A stretch of 64,000 nt of DNA from Melampsora larici-populina 98AG31 (GCF_000204055.1 NW_006768866.1:19074-83073), one strand, 5' to 3'. Shown: positions 21,895 to 32,730, numbered from the stretch's first letter. Notes: a model not told the origin generated them from the sequence alone. Translations and numbers: made by a program.

Positions 21895-22057
21895 TGCCAA
21901 CCGCCCTGCTTTATCTCCTGAGGAGGTTCAAGCTTGGAATGTTCGTTTTGGTGCTTACATGTGATCGATTGGACTCTGTCCGCGTTGCAAAACTTCGTGC
22001 AACAAATGGCTAGGGGGTTGCAATTCAAGACCTAGTGCTACCTTTTTCTCGGTCCCT

Positions 22058-25000
22058 ATGGAGTTCCCACGAGCACCACCATACCCGCCCGCTAAAGGCA
22101 CCAGCCCTTCATCGACAACTAAGCCCTCGACTTCGACGGGCATCTCAAGACCACCTCGTCGTGTGGATGTGGCAACCGTGGATGCGGGTAAGAGCTCGGT
22201 GGATGTTGCTGCGACTGGTGTCTTTCCTGACCTGGGGCGAGCGGATCTAGCCGCCTATGAGCAGATGCTCGATCAGTTAAATGGACCTTTGGAAGACGAT
22301 CTTGTGGAGGCTGCTGAGTACGGTCCTTCTCCTGAACGTGCTATGTGTGGCAGGACTCTGATCATGAGTTGGTTTTTGAATGGGGTACCCCTTTGCGTTT
22401 TAATTGATACTGGAGCAGGGACGAACCTCCTCTCGGAACACGCGGTTGACAAACTTCACTTGATTCGACGACCCTTACCGGTACCAATCACGGTACGTCC
22501 AGCAATTCTTTCAGAACCGACACCCTTTGTCTTGAAAGAATTCGCCTTTGCTCACGTCAAGGCTCCTTTCCCCTCTTTTACGTTTGGCGCAACGGTTTTC
22601 AAGATAGCACCACTTGGGGGGGAATATGATGTAATCTTAGGGGCACCTTTTCTCTCTAAACATCGTCTCAATGTGTCCCTATCTCAACGCTTGTTGCGCA
22701 GTGAAAAGACCGGTTACGAATTTTTTGAACAGAATGTGATTGATGACAAAAGAAAAGCTGAAGAATTGAAACAGAAAAGAGATGTGTTAGTAAATACAGT
22801 TTTAAAAAATTTGGAAAAAGTTAATGAAGTACACGAGTTTAGTATGAGAGAAGTTGCTGTGCTGAAAGAGTTTGAGGACCTTTTTCCTGATGAGTTGCCA
22901 GCGTTAAATGAGGTGGATGAGGAGAGTGATGAGATCTTCCCACCTGAATTACAAGATGAATGTAGCAAGATAAGACACCGTATCATACTAACCCAGCCTG
23001 ATATTCAAATCAACGACAGGCAGTATGGTTACCCGCGGAAACATCTGGATGCATGGAGGAAGCTGCTCAATCAGCATGTTGATGCGGGACGGCTACGCAA
23101 ATCGACAAGTCCTTATGCATCACCCTCGATGATTATACCTAAGAAAGACCCGACGGCTCTTCCTCGTCTCATCTGCGACTACCGCACTCTGAACAAATAT
23201 ACCGTGAAGGATCGGGGACCCTTACCTAATCCGGATGAGGCGGTGAGACTGGTAGGAACGGGTAAGATTTACTCATCCTTGGATCAGATCAACGCATTCT
23301 TTCAAACAAGGATGGAAGAAAAAGACATACCGCTGACTGCCATCAAGACTCCGTGGGGACTGTACGAGTGGACGGTGATGCCTATGGGACTTACGAATGC
23401 GCCGGCGACACAACAAAGACGATGTGAGGAGGCTTTGGGGGATCTCGTCAACAAAGTATGTGTTGTTTATTTAGATGATATCGTGGTTTTTTCTCAGACG
23501 GTGGAAGAACACGAACACCACTTGCGTGAGGTGTTGAAACGCCTTCGAGCGGCACGACTCTACTGTGGCATCAAGAAAACCCAGCTTTTCCGCCGTCAGA
23601 TCAAATTCTTAGGTCATGTGATTGGGGAAGACGGCATTAGTGCGGATGAGGATAAGGTAGAGAAAGTGACAAATTGGCGGTCTCCCAAAAATCCAAAACA
23701 GCTCAAAGAATTCTTGGGGACCGTGCAATGGATGAAAAAGTTTATTGAAGGGTTATCGAGATATGTTAGTACGTTGACACCGTTGACCAGTACCAAACGC
23801 AAACCAGAGGATTACAAGTGGACGGATAAAGAAGAAGATGCATTCAACAATATCAAACGCATGATCACAACGCTACCGGTTTTACGAAATTTGGATTACG
23901 ACTCTGAGGAGCCAGTCTGGCTTTTTACTGACGCCAGTGGCCAAGGCCTGGGAGCGGCTTTATTTCAAGGTCGCGACTGGGAAACGGCGTCTCCAATCGC
24001 TTACGACGGAAGGACCATGACTGGCGCAGAACGCAATTACCCTGTACATGAGCAGGAGTTACTGGCTGTGGTTCACGCTCTTAATAAGTGGCGTCTTCTC
24101 TTATTAGGCTTGAAGATCAACGTGATGACCGACCATCATTCTCTGACGTATCTATTGAAGCAACGGAACCTCAGTCGCAGACAGGCACGGTGGTTAGAAA
24201 TATTATCACAGTTCGATCTGGACTTCAAGTATCTACAGGGGGCAGACAATTCGGTCGCGGACGCATTGTCGCGAGTGGATACGGCAGCCCTTACTGATTC
24301 TCGACCTGCTTTAGACGCTGAAACTCTCCACGCTATTAGGGTAGGGTATGAGACAGATCCGTTTTGTATCAAGTTAGCCAAAGCGTTACCGCTGCGGGCG
24401 AATTGTAGATGGGAGGGTGGACTGATGCTGATAGATGACAGAGTTGTGGTCCCAGGGAATGGGGAACTGAGAAGTGGATTAGTGAAGTCTGCACATCAAG
24501 CGGTAGGCCATTTAGGAAATCTCAAGACTTACCATTGTTTGAAGGGGGAATTTTTCTGGCCTGGACTGTGTGATGATGTTGAGAGGTGGGTTAAGTGTTG
24601 TGACAAGTGTCAGAGGAACAAGGCGCGAACCACTCTCCTACCTGGACGAGCTCAAACTACGGACCTGCCGAAACGACCTATGAGCAGCATTGCGCTCGAC
24701 TTCGTCGGGCCTTTTCCCAAAGTTTCAGGGTATGATATGCTTCTATCTTGCACATGCCGACTTACTGGGTTTGTGCGCCTGATACCGACGAATCAAAAGG
24801 ACTCGGCGGAAAAGACAGCCCGTCGTCTTTACGGTTCGTGGTTATCGATCTTTGGAGCTCCGGATGATATGCTTGGTGACCGAGATAAGATATGGGTGTC
24901 TAAATTCTGGAAGGAACTTCATCGCTTATTGGGTATTAGTATCAACCTGACGACCGCATATCATCCTCAAGCTGACGGACGCTCTGAACGCACGAATATA

Positions 25001-25540
25001 ACCTTGGGGAAAATCCTACGGTTCTCGACTCAGGGTCGTCAAGGACGGTGGTTGGAATCCTTGCCCTCGGTTGAATTCGCCATCAATTCGGCGGTGAATT
25101 CAGCAACTGGGGTTTCACCAATGTACTTTGTATTGGGTCATCAGCCACGCCTATTCCCAATCCCTTCTTTGAAGGAATGTAGCAGTCGGGATGTTGAGAA
25201 GTGGGTGATGTCTCGACAAGCTGATTGGGCTCGGTGCCGAGACAAACTTTGGGCTGCGCGAGTAGAACAAGCGGTGCAATACAACAAGAGGCGGGGAGGG
25301 GATTTGAGGTTAGAAGTGGGGGATCAGGTGTTAGTTGATAGTACACATCGTGTGGCACAAGTAGGGGGAAGGGTGGCGAAGTTGAGAGCGCGATTTGACG
25401 GCCCGTACAAGGTCCTGGAGGTTATCAATGGCGGGAGGGATGTCCGGTTACAACTTTCGGCCAACGATAAGTCTCACGACATCTTTCACGTTTCGAAGCT
25501 GAAGAGGTACCAGACGGACGAGACCGTGGATAACTGTTGA
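22058..25540 (+). CDS. Gypsy Pol polyprotein
   Basis: 1160 codons open from ATG 22058. Domains in order: aspartic protease (LIDTGAGTNLL near residue 114), RT (VYLDDIVVFS near 471), RNase H (FTDASGQGLGAALF near 622), integrase zinc-binding block (H-H-C-C from VGHLGN to CDKCQRNKAR, about 812-852) and a DDE core (ALDFVGPF near 880, GDRDKIW near 940, HPQADGRSERTN near 970). A C-terminal GPY-like segment follows (RFDGPYKVLEV), and no chromodomain is present. It is in the same frame as the gag remnant before it, so the element probably once had a single gag-pol ORF. All catalytic motifs look intact. Confidence 0.95.
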   Translation: MEFPRAPPYPPAKGTSPSSTTKPSTSTGISRPPRRVDVATVDAGKSSVDVAATGVFPDLGRADLAAYEQMLDQLNGPLEDDLVEAAEYGPSPERAMCGRTLIMSWFLNGVPLCVLIDTGAGTNLLSEHAVDKLHLIRRPLPVPITVRPAILSEPTPFVLKEFAFAHVKAPFPSFTFGATVFKIAPLGGEYDVILGAPFLSKHRLNVSLSQRLLRSEKTGYEFFEQNVIDDKRKAEELKQKRDVLVNTVLKNLEKVNEVHEFSMREVAVLKEFEDLFPDELPALNEVDEESDEIFPPELQDECSKIRHRIILTQPDIQINDRQYGYPRKHLDAWRKLLNQHVDAGRLRKSTSPYASPSMIIPKKDPTALPRLICDYRTLNKYTVKDRGPLPNPDEAVRLVGTGKIYSSLDQINAFFQTRMEEKDIPLTAIKTPWGLYEWTVMPMGLTNAPATQQRRCEEALGDLVNKVCVVYLDDIVVFSQTVEEHEHHLREVLKRLRAARLYCGIKKTQLFRRQIKFLGHVIGEDGISADEDKVEKVTNWRSPKNPKQLKEFLGTVQWMKKFIEGLSRYVSTLTPLTSTKRKPEDYKWTDKEEDAFNNIKRMITTLPVLRNLDYDSEEPVWLFTDASGQGLGAALFQGRDWETASPIAYDGRTMTGAERNYPVHEQELLAVVHALNKWRLLLLGLKINVMTDHHSLTYLLKQRNLSRRQARWLEILSQFDLDFKYLQGADNSVADALSRVDTAALTDSRPALDAETLHAIRVGYETDPFCIKLAKALPLRANCRWEGGLMLIDDRVVVPGNGELRSGLVKSAHQAVGHLGNLKTYHCLKGEFFWPGLCDDVERWVKCCDKCQRNKARTTLLPGRAQTTDLPKRPMSSIALDFVGPFPKVSGYDMLLSCTCRLTGFVRLIPTNQKDSAEKTARRLYGSWLSIFGAPDDMLGDRDKIWVSKFWKELHRLLGISINLTTAYHPQADGRSERTNITLGKILRFSTQGRQGRWLESLPSVEFAINSAVNSATGVSPMYFVLGHQPRLFPIPSLKECSSRDVEKWVMSRQADWARCRDKLWAARVEQAVQYNKRRGGDLRLEVGDQVLVDSTHRVAQVGGRVAKLRARFDGPYKVLEVINGGRDVRLQLSANDKSHDIFHVSKLKRYQTDETVDNC

Positions 25541-25929
25541 GCGGGGCGAAGGACTACCTTGTGCAAGTAAGTTCCTTCCTTAAGTATGCACCACCGCGGG
25601 GTTCTACCATCTCCCATTTTCGCAACAACACCTTGGCCACGCCTGTGAGCACATCTTCTTCGATATTGCTCTCTTTAGGACGTGACGCGGCGCGAGGCTT
25701 CAGTCTTCTTCGAATCAGTGACGGGTTATGGTTATGGATATGATTAGTTTTCTTTTTTTTTTTTCCTCTTTCTTTTCTTTACTGTTGAGGTTTACTTTCT
25801 CTTAAAATTTTTATTACTTTTAGTTTAATTTCTTTCTACTCTATTTTGGTTTCATTCTTTGATTTGTTTGGTGCAGTTTTGTCTTAGTGGAGGAAGTCTT
25901 TTGTGGTCTTTTGTTTTAGTTGGGGGGGG
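25541..25929 (+). other. Gypsy 3' untranslated region and polypurine tract
   Basis: T-rich sequence without ORF, ending in TTGGGGGGGG at the LTR boundary, the expected plus-strand primer. Confidence 0.7.
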
Positions 25930-26286
25930 TGTAAGGGAAGAGTATGGAGTACGGACTAGTTACATATTGTGTATGGGTTTACAGAGTAGTTGTGTAGAAC
26001 TTCTTATATAGAAGCTCCATCCTCTTTCCCTTTTGGGTTTTTCTCTTGAGGAACTCTTTCCTCCTTTTCTCTCTATTAGTTTCTTCTTATTGACTGTTTG
26101 GTGTTATAGGTATGACTTCCTCTTGGAGGAACTCTTTCCTCCTTTTCTCTCTATTAGTTTCTTCTTATTGACTGTTTGGTGTTATAGGCCTATTTTAGAA
26201 ATCATACTCAGGTGTTACTTTTGACTGGCTTCGGCCTTGTGACTCACAAACTCAGTGAAGGTCACACCCAAGAGAGTGACCTTACA
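25930..26286 (+). repeat. Gypsy 3' LTR
   Basis: 357 bp. Differs from the 5' LTR only at TTTCGAC/TTTTGAC and CTTTGGCC/CTTCGGCC. Confidence 0.92.
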
Positions 26287-27660
26287 CTTTTCAAGGTAAT
26301 TTGATTCTTTCATCACAATCTCTTGATCCAATGACTTATCACAAATGGATTTTGATGTTCATTTCTCTCAGTTCATCGATCTCCTAGAGGATGATTACGA
26401 CAATAAATTAACATTTGCACTTGAAGAAATTATTAGAATCCACTCAAAACATATCAAAAAGATCAAATGGAGAATTTCACGATTCGAGTCAATGCATATG
26501 TCGTGGATGCAAAACAAATAGGGGATACAAAGTTGAATCTGGCCATGCAGCCGGATCTCATCGAACTAGATATTGATGTTGATCCAAGACCTCTCGTTAG
26601 AAATCATGATTCAGAAAACCTTGAGAAGTGGCACAATCCCACTTCAACATCATCTGGACTTCTCGCGCCAAATGTGATGATCAAACCCATCTCTCAGCTT
26701 ACTTCACTTACTCATCTTGCACTTCATTCTCGTCGTCAACAACTATCTTATACTGAAAGCTTCGTAGTAGACATCATCTCAAACCTTTCGCAACTTCAAA
26801 CTTTATTCTGTTCAGGTATTTCTGCTACTTATCCAAAGCCTTTGAATGATCAACAGGATTTTCAATCTCCACTTGGACTACATCTTGCTAAACGTACTCA
26901 GCTTACGGGATTAGATTTGAAAAGAGTACAATGCATAGATTCTAGTTGGAATTTACTCAAATGGAATTGTCCATTAACAGAATTAACATTAGAAGACTGT
27001 GAAAGAGTTTCAATATCAGTTTTATATGAATTTTTAAATCAATTTCAATCCACTTTAACTTCCTTAATCATGGCTAAAGTACCTGCTAAAGTTCGTGGTA
27101 TTCCTTTGGATTCTGAACTTCAATTTCAATTACCTAAATTAGAGAAAATAAATATGTCAAATCGTCTACCGATTCAATTCTTAAGATCATTTAAACCATG
27201 TCAAAACATTTCATCAATCTCTTTAGCTAGAACACCATCCTATCGACATGAAGATTTAAAACAATTAATTCAAGATCAACTTTGGACAAATTTAAACAAA
27301 ATTCAAATCACACATTGTACAGTTGATCTTTCTTACTTCACTTTTGATTCATTAGAAGTTTTCGCTCAAACCCATGGGATTGAGTTGAGTATTGATAGAA
27401 ATGCTCATGATTCTGATGATGAAGATGGGAGTGACAATGAACAAGAGAATGCAGAAGAGAATGCAGAGATGGAAGCTCAGTTGCATGTTGATTGGCTTAT
27501 GTGGCAATATGAACATGCTAATGATGATCCATACGGTGAAGATTTCTAACTGACCTATGTAGCTTCCATCCTTTGCCTCTGAAGCCCACGGAGCAGGGTA
27601 GTTCTACTAGGTGCTGGGGTTGGCAAGACTTGTGTTGAGCTATTTTAAATTGAGGTGTTT

Positions 27661-27912
27661 TTTCTATGATATCTACAATGTCTACTTCTATGATATCTGC
27701 AATGTCTACTTCTATGATATCTGCAATGTCTACTTCTATGATATCTGCAATGTCTACTTCTTTGATGTCTGCAATGTCTACTTCTATGATGTCTGCAATT
27801 TCTACTTCTATGATGTCTGCAATTTCTACTTCTATGATGTCTGCAATTTCTACTTCTATGATGTCTGCAATTTCTACTTCTATGGTGTCTGCAATTTGTA
27901 CTTCTACAGTGG
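27661..27912. repeat. 24-bp minisatellite, about 10 copies
   Basis: Unit near TCTATGATATCTGCAATGTCTACT with progressive changes (GATATC to GATGTC, AATGTC to AATTTC). As 24 is a multiple of three and the unit lacks stops in several frames, repetitive ORFs appear on both strands. These are not genes. Confidence 0.9.
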
Positions 27913-27949
27913 GTCTCATCAAAGTGCAACTACCACTACCCCCCATAGG

Positions 27950-28640
27950 GGGGCTCGAAGTTTTGGATTTGGATGACTAGAGTCACTAGTGAGCGCAAAT
28001 GGCCCAGTGGGGTATATACCTCACACCAGAGCGGTCACACTCAATGAGTGTGACATTGGTGAGACTTTTTCCACGGTTTGAGCCATGTGTTGAGTCTTTA
28101 TTTTTTGGTCAAAAGGTCCCTTGGTCACATTGTAAACATGAGCTATCTCATGCTGAAGCTATTTGAATGCAAATGCTCAAATGCTTCAGCATTCACCTGT
28201 ATTGTACATGTCCAACAGTGTCTTGTTGACCCTGTGAACATGACACTGTCATGTTTGAATTCACAAGTCTGAGGGTTCAATTGTGTTTCAGTCGGCCAGA
28301 AGAACCATAACCTTCTTGATCTCAATCTTTAATTTGAGATCCACTTTGTATTGACACAACTCCCGTGGCTTTCAGCAAAGCTCAAAAAGCTCAACAACAG
28401 CGCCAACTTACTGAACAAAATCACTGTGAAAGCACACCTTTGGATGATGAAAGCAAATCTGTGGGCACATCAGATGGTTGCCAGGATTCCCGCAGCAACA
28501 GTGACACAGACACCAAACTTGAAACTTGAAATCAAATATGTGAAGTTATGCAATGCCTTGACGCTAACATTGCTGACTCTTCAGATGAAGAGGCATGTGA
28601 AGACAATCTCAGCAAGCTGCTCTGGCCAGCCTAAAAGATT
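27950..28640. other. Mostly non-coding; possible transposase N-terminus remnant
   Basis: A frame around 28375-28530 reads KAQKAQQQRQLTEQ and then an acidic Ser/Asp stretch. It may be the start of the decayed transposase gene downstream, but this is weak. Confidence 0.3.
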
Positions 28641-28651
28641 TTGACGACAAT

Positions 28652-29002
28652 GACCTTTTAATAAGGTGAACACAAATAGGTTCAGCTTTATGTGTTGACG
28701 AGACACAGCTGAACAACTGATATACAAATAGAGCTTGACGCTCACGAACCTTTTAATAAGGTGAACACAAATAGGTTCAGCTTTATGTGTTGACAAGGCA
28801 CAGCTGAACAACTGATATAAAAATAGAGCTCGACGCTCACGAACCTGACAAAGAAGAATGATAGACTTTAGAATATTTTCCTTGACCAGCAAAAATACAA
28901 ACACACCTTTTAATAAGGTGAACACAAATAGGTTCAGCTTTATGTGTTGACGAGACACAGCTGAACAACTGATATAAAAATAGAGCTTGACGCTCACAAA
29001 CC
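28652..29002. repeat. Three copies of a 97-bp repeat
   Basis: Copies begin at about 28652, 28749 and 28906. Each has CCTTTTAATAAGGTGAACAC, an internal fold with arms TTCAGCT/AGCTGAA, and ends GACGCTCAC(G/A)AACC. The first two are adjacent; about 60 bp with AGAATATTTTCCTTGACC separate the second and third. Confidence 0.8.
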
Positions 29003-29119
29003 TGACGAAGAAGAATAATAGACTAAAAAGAAAAATATAACCAACAGACCACACCAACATTTTTTGAGACACACATTTAGTATAGATCGAATAATTTGAT
29101 TAGAAAAAATAATACCCTA

Positions 29120-29163
29120 CCTTTAGAATATTTTCCTCGACAAGAGGAAAAAGATTCTAAAGG
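29120..29163. repeat. Hairpin
   Basis: Arms CCTTTAGAATATTTTCCTC and GAGGAAAAAGATTCTAAAGG around a GACAA loop, with one bulge. Part of the left arm (AGAATATTTTCCT) also occurs at 28870, beside the 97-bp repeats, so both may derive from one element. Confidence 0.65.
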
Positions 29164-29571
29164 TGAAGGATAGTCAGATATATATAAGAAAACACTTCAA
29201 CATAATCACACACATCACGTCAACCATCATGAGAAAACAAAAAGAACAAAAAGAAACACAACAACTATCCCATTCATTGAAATCAGCTTTTCCGACCTCA
29301 AATTCAACTTTACTCTTCTTAGCTTTCACACCTTGTTGTATTCAACGTTCACTTCTACATTCTAGCTCCAGTCAACTTCCCTCACGTTATCTAGTGACCT
29401 TCTCACAAAATGGATCTTTTGAATCAGTAGTATAATTTGACAAACTCCTAACTTGTAAGTTCTTGACTGAAGTTGAAATAAACACAGCACACAAATACAT
29501 TATTTCAACACAGCCTTCCGTCAACAGCACACATCTGAAGTCTTGGCTGGAAAGCGTGAGCATTTGTCAGG

Positions 29572-32500
29572 TTGCATCCTGGATGGCTACAAGAAGCTTA
29601 TCATCAACACAAAGAACCCAAAGACACTGCCAGCATTAAAGAGGTTCCCCAACCTCTTCCCAAGGCCACTCTCAGTAACTATAGAGCAAATAAGACCAAA
29701 CCTCTTGGAAAAAACAATCTCTGCATGGAACGGTGGATGCAAACTGCCCAATCAACAAGCAGACCTGCCACCAAAATCACCAATGATACCGGGCCAAGCA
29801 CACCTTCTGCAACTCTTTATGACACTCAGCTGGAAGAAAAATTGATTGAAAACAAGGAAGATGTGATTGATTGTGAAAGACTAATTGAAAGTTCTGTAGA
29901 TTCATACCGATCATCATGGAAAAAAACTTGCAGAAAAGACTTGAAACATGATTTAGATGAAAAGTTTAAAGAGCTAGATGATGCAATAAACTATGTAGCA
30001 GTAGAGTGCAGGAACAATTAAAAGAATAACCCACATTATAAGTACCCATCTCTTGAGCTTGATGAACTCTGAGAATTCAATACGCTTTGATACAAATTTG
30101 CCGTGGACAAAAGACAGACACCAGAAATCACTGCTTCAAGATTTGCTGCAAAGTCATCTGCGGCAATTACCAAGTTCAAAAAAGAATTGCTTCTTGCATA
30201 AGGCACAAGATGCTAGACACGTCCATGTAAAAGTAACGTCATGAGAAAGGAAAACCAGAAGGGGAGGATTCTCAAATAAGTCTTGAATCCGGATATGAAA
30301 CTCATTACTTGCGTAGGGGAGATACCTGTAGCTCCGGTGATCCAGGTCACCAAGAAGTATGCCCGGATTCAGACCCCTCTCATCACCCCGTTTCCTACTT
30401 CCCTTCATCTTTGTCGCCTAGTTTTGTATCACTCAATCTTTCTCCTTGTTTCACTCAATCTTATTTTTACATTTGACCACATACTCTTATTATTACTACT
30501 TACAGTTAATTTTGGAACCGGCCCACCCTCCCTTCAAGCTCAAGATCACCTCAAGCACTTTACTTAATCGAGGGAACGGAAGAACAGCACACAGACAGAG
30601 AGGTTACCAAGAAACCTCTCTGCCAGCGGGAGAGATCTATCCGTAGAGGAGAGATCTCTCCTAAGAGTGTCTCTCTTGTTCCCCTGATCAGGCAGGAAGG
30701 CAGGAAGTCCCAGGAGAGGTCTCCTTGCCTTACCCTGCCTCACTCCCGCTGTACCACTTTACCGCACCTAGGCTTTACCTAGGCAAGGTAAGGTAATGAA
30801 CCTATGATTGTAATGATAATATGTTATACAGTTTAATGGATCAAAGCTTCAGTAGTGGAGTTAGTCATGCTTTTTGCATACGCGCCCAAGCTAAGCACAT
30901 TGTGAAACATGAAGTACTATTGCCATCAACCCCTGGGCTCAACACTGCTCATTCCTCAATGCTTGATAACAAATAAATGTTTAAAGCCCTTTACCAGTGG
31001 ATAGTGGAACAAAAACCAGGCCAGGTTTGTCTCACTCTCTCTGATATTTCTCTGATTCTTGATTGATGAAAGTCACATCATTGATTGTCTGATGATATCT
31101 GGTTTGTATTTAGGTCACACGCCGTATCTTCTGTGATCATGTAAACAAACATGTTTTACATCACTTTGGCTTCAGTGGAAATATTGCATGATAAACTTCT
31201 TAACAATGGTTGTACAAACTCGGTCTTCAACCCCACAGTTACCAAAAGTCAATATATTTTGATGGCCATGAGCGACCAGATGCAGTTGAGTCTCAAAGAA
31301 TATTCTGCAATGTGGTAGAAGAGTGTTGCAAAAGGCTGACTACCTTTGTTGGAGATAAGCTCAAGACTTTGATTCCACCCAATCCTGAATCCTGGGCAAC
31401 AATTGAGAGACGGTCTTTGTGTATCACAACAAATCTACTGTGCACACAAATGAGCACCATCAAAAAGCTTGGATGCTCCCCGGCGTCACTGAGCTTCAAA
31501 CCAAAAGCAATGGCCAACTCATACATATATCAGACTTCATTCTCAAGAGTCATGGACATCCAGAGATCAAGCCAAATGAAGCAGGTACCCTTCAAGAGCC
31601 AACCAATGCCGCTGTTGTAATTTACCCCGGTTCCAAGGGCAACCCATGGTGGGACATGATAAAGCTTTGTAATCAAATCAAGGAGCAAGCCATTCCAATC
31701 TTTGAACACTTGCATCCTCAATGTCAGGCTGTTTTTGTTTTTGACTGTTCTTCAGCTCATGGAGCTTATGGTCCAGAGGCTTTACAAGTTCAAAATATGA
31801 ATCTCAACCCAGGAGGAAAACAAGGCCAACTACAAGACACAGTTATCCCATCAGACAATCCAAACATACCTGAACATCTACAAGGTTGTCCTCAGCAAAT
31901 GGTGTTTCCTCCCAACTACCCTAATGCAGACCTCAGTGGTAAAGCTAAAGGCATGCAAACTGTCCTTGAAGAATGTGGGCTATGGAGCTTTCACAAATAA
32001 AGGAGCAAAAGCCTTGGAGAGACTGCTCTTGGCAAATTTTCAGCTTGCAAACAATTGGGATTGCACAAGGATGCTCAAAAGCGAGCAGTCCGTCTCATGC
32101 AAGAGGCTGAATCAAATGGTTGCTTGTTAACCGAGGATCAATGTTTACCTGAAGAGCTTAGAACAAACAAACCAGCTTCACCCAGCACACAGATTTCAGA
32201 TTACTGCTGTGCATCAAAAATCCTCAGCCTTCAGTCCAACTTTGCCAACAAAAACCCGCTTTTACAAATGATCATTGAAGATGCTGGTCACATCTGTCTT
32301 TTTCTCCCAAAGTTCCATTGAAAATTAAAGCCAATTGAATTATTTTGGTCATTCATTGAGCATCGTAAGTCTACATTTGTACATTTTTCTGTTGGTTTCC
32401 TCTATACTGATTAACTCAATATTCATTTCAACAGTCTTCCGCAACGAGAGCATGAATGGCAGGACCTTTGATGAATCAAAGGATCTCTTTGAGTTGGCAC

Positions 32501-32730
32501 AAAAAAGTTGCTTGCTAACAACCATCCAACAATACTTCCGCAAGATTGATTGCCAACGTTCTGCTTATTGGTAAGCAGTTTGATCTTCATTTACAATGCC
32601 TTGCAAAGGCTTATCTGTTTCACTTTTGTAGACAAGGATACACAGGTATTGAGGCTGAGAAACTTGTAAAGAAGTACAGATCTCATTGTACAATTCTTCA
32701 GGAGGCTGGGGTGAGGGGTGATGTGGTGTG
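29572..32730 (+). pseudogene. Decayed IS630/Tc1-mariner-like DDE transposase gene
   Basis: A multi-frame relic of a fungal transposase. Recognised blocks: an acidic N-terminal segment (29700-30020); IVEQKPGQ, an intron, then VTRRIFCDHVNKH (about 31000-31165); YKLGLQPHSYQKSIYFDGHE (31213 on); YHNKSTVHTN (about 31420), where the first catalytic Asp appears to be Asn; HISDFILKSHG; FVFDCSSAHGAYGPEALQV with the second Asp (31738 on); CLFLPKFH-stop-KLKPIELFW (about 32305), where the third catalytic region has a TGA; and VKKYRSH (32672). Frameshifts near 31400 and 32000, plus several stops, make it non-functional. The final LP-NPIE-like block supports the superfamily call. Confidence 0.7.
30580..30830. 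repeat. GC-rich foldback segment within the transposase relic
   Basis: Several local inverted repeats (AGAGAGGTT/AACCTCTCT, GAGAGATCT/AGATCTCTC, CCTAGG pairs, ACCTTGCC/GGCAAGGT-like blocks). Probably a small insertion separating transposase blocks; ends not defined. Confidence 0.4.

Larger units (their letters stand above)
19424..26286 (+). mobile_element. Ty3/gypsy LTR retrotransposon
   Basis: The 357-bp LTRs (TGTAAGG...CCTTACA) differ at two sites, both TCG versus TTG. The 5-bp target duplication CTTTT is at 19419-19423 and 26287-26291. The order is gag, protease, RT, RNase H, integrase, as in gypsy. A polypurine tract TTGGGGGGGG lies just before the right LTR. No clear tRNA primer site follows the left LTR, so self-priming is possible. 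It interrupts an exon of the F-box/LRR-like gene. Confidence 0.95.
18992..27549 (+). pseudogene. F-box/LRR-like gene split by a gypsy element
   Basis: Exon 1 (18992-19187) encodes an F-box-like start (SSMPLDVKRIIVDWVIQLA). A GTTAGT donor and CACAG acceptor join it in frame to exon 2 from 19348 (LHAIRSIASVDRSFYELC), which is cut at 19423 by the gypsy insertion. The exon resumes at 26287-26295 after the 5-bp duplication and ends at a GTAATT donor. A later exon from about 26378 (FIDLLEDDYDNK) runs to about 26470, where the frame appears to slip by one base. The adjoining frame from 26467 continues for 360 residues of Leu-rich repeats and an acidic C-terminus. In this fold the N-terminus would recruit an SCF ubiquitin ligase and the repeats the substrate. 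The family call rests on pattern, and the gene is clearly broken. Confidence 0.65.

Noticed and set aside
27661..27912. Repeated array that might be read as a CRISPR or a repetitive protein
   Set aside because: Units are contiguous 24-mers without unique spacers, and open frames exist on both strands by construction of the repeat.
28581..29072. 163-codon minus ORF
   Set aside because: It is generated by the three 97-bp repeats read in one frame and contains the same peptide several times.
30446..30646. Short ORFs near 30.4 kb as genes
   Set aside because: They lie between blocks of the transposase relic and in a GC-rich foldback segment.
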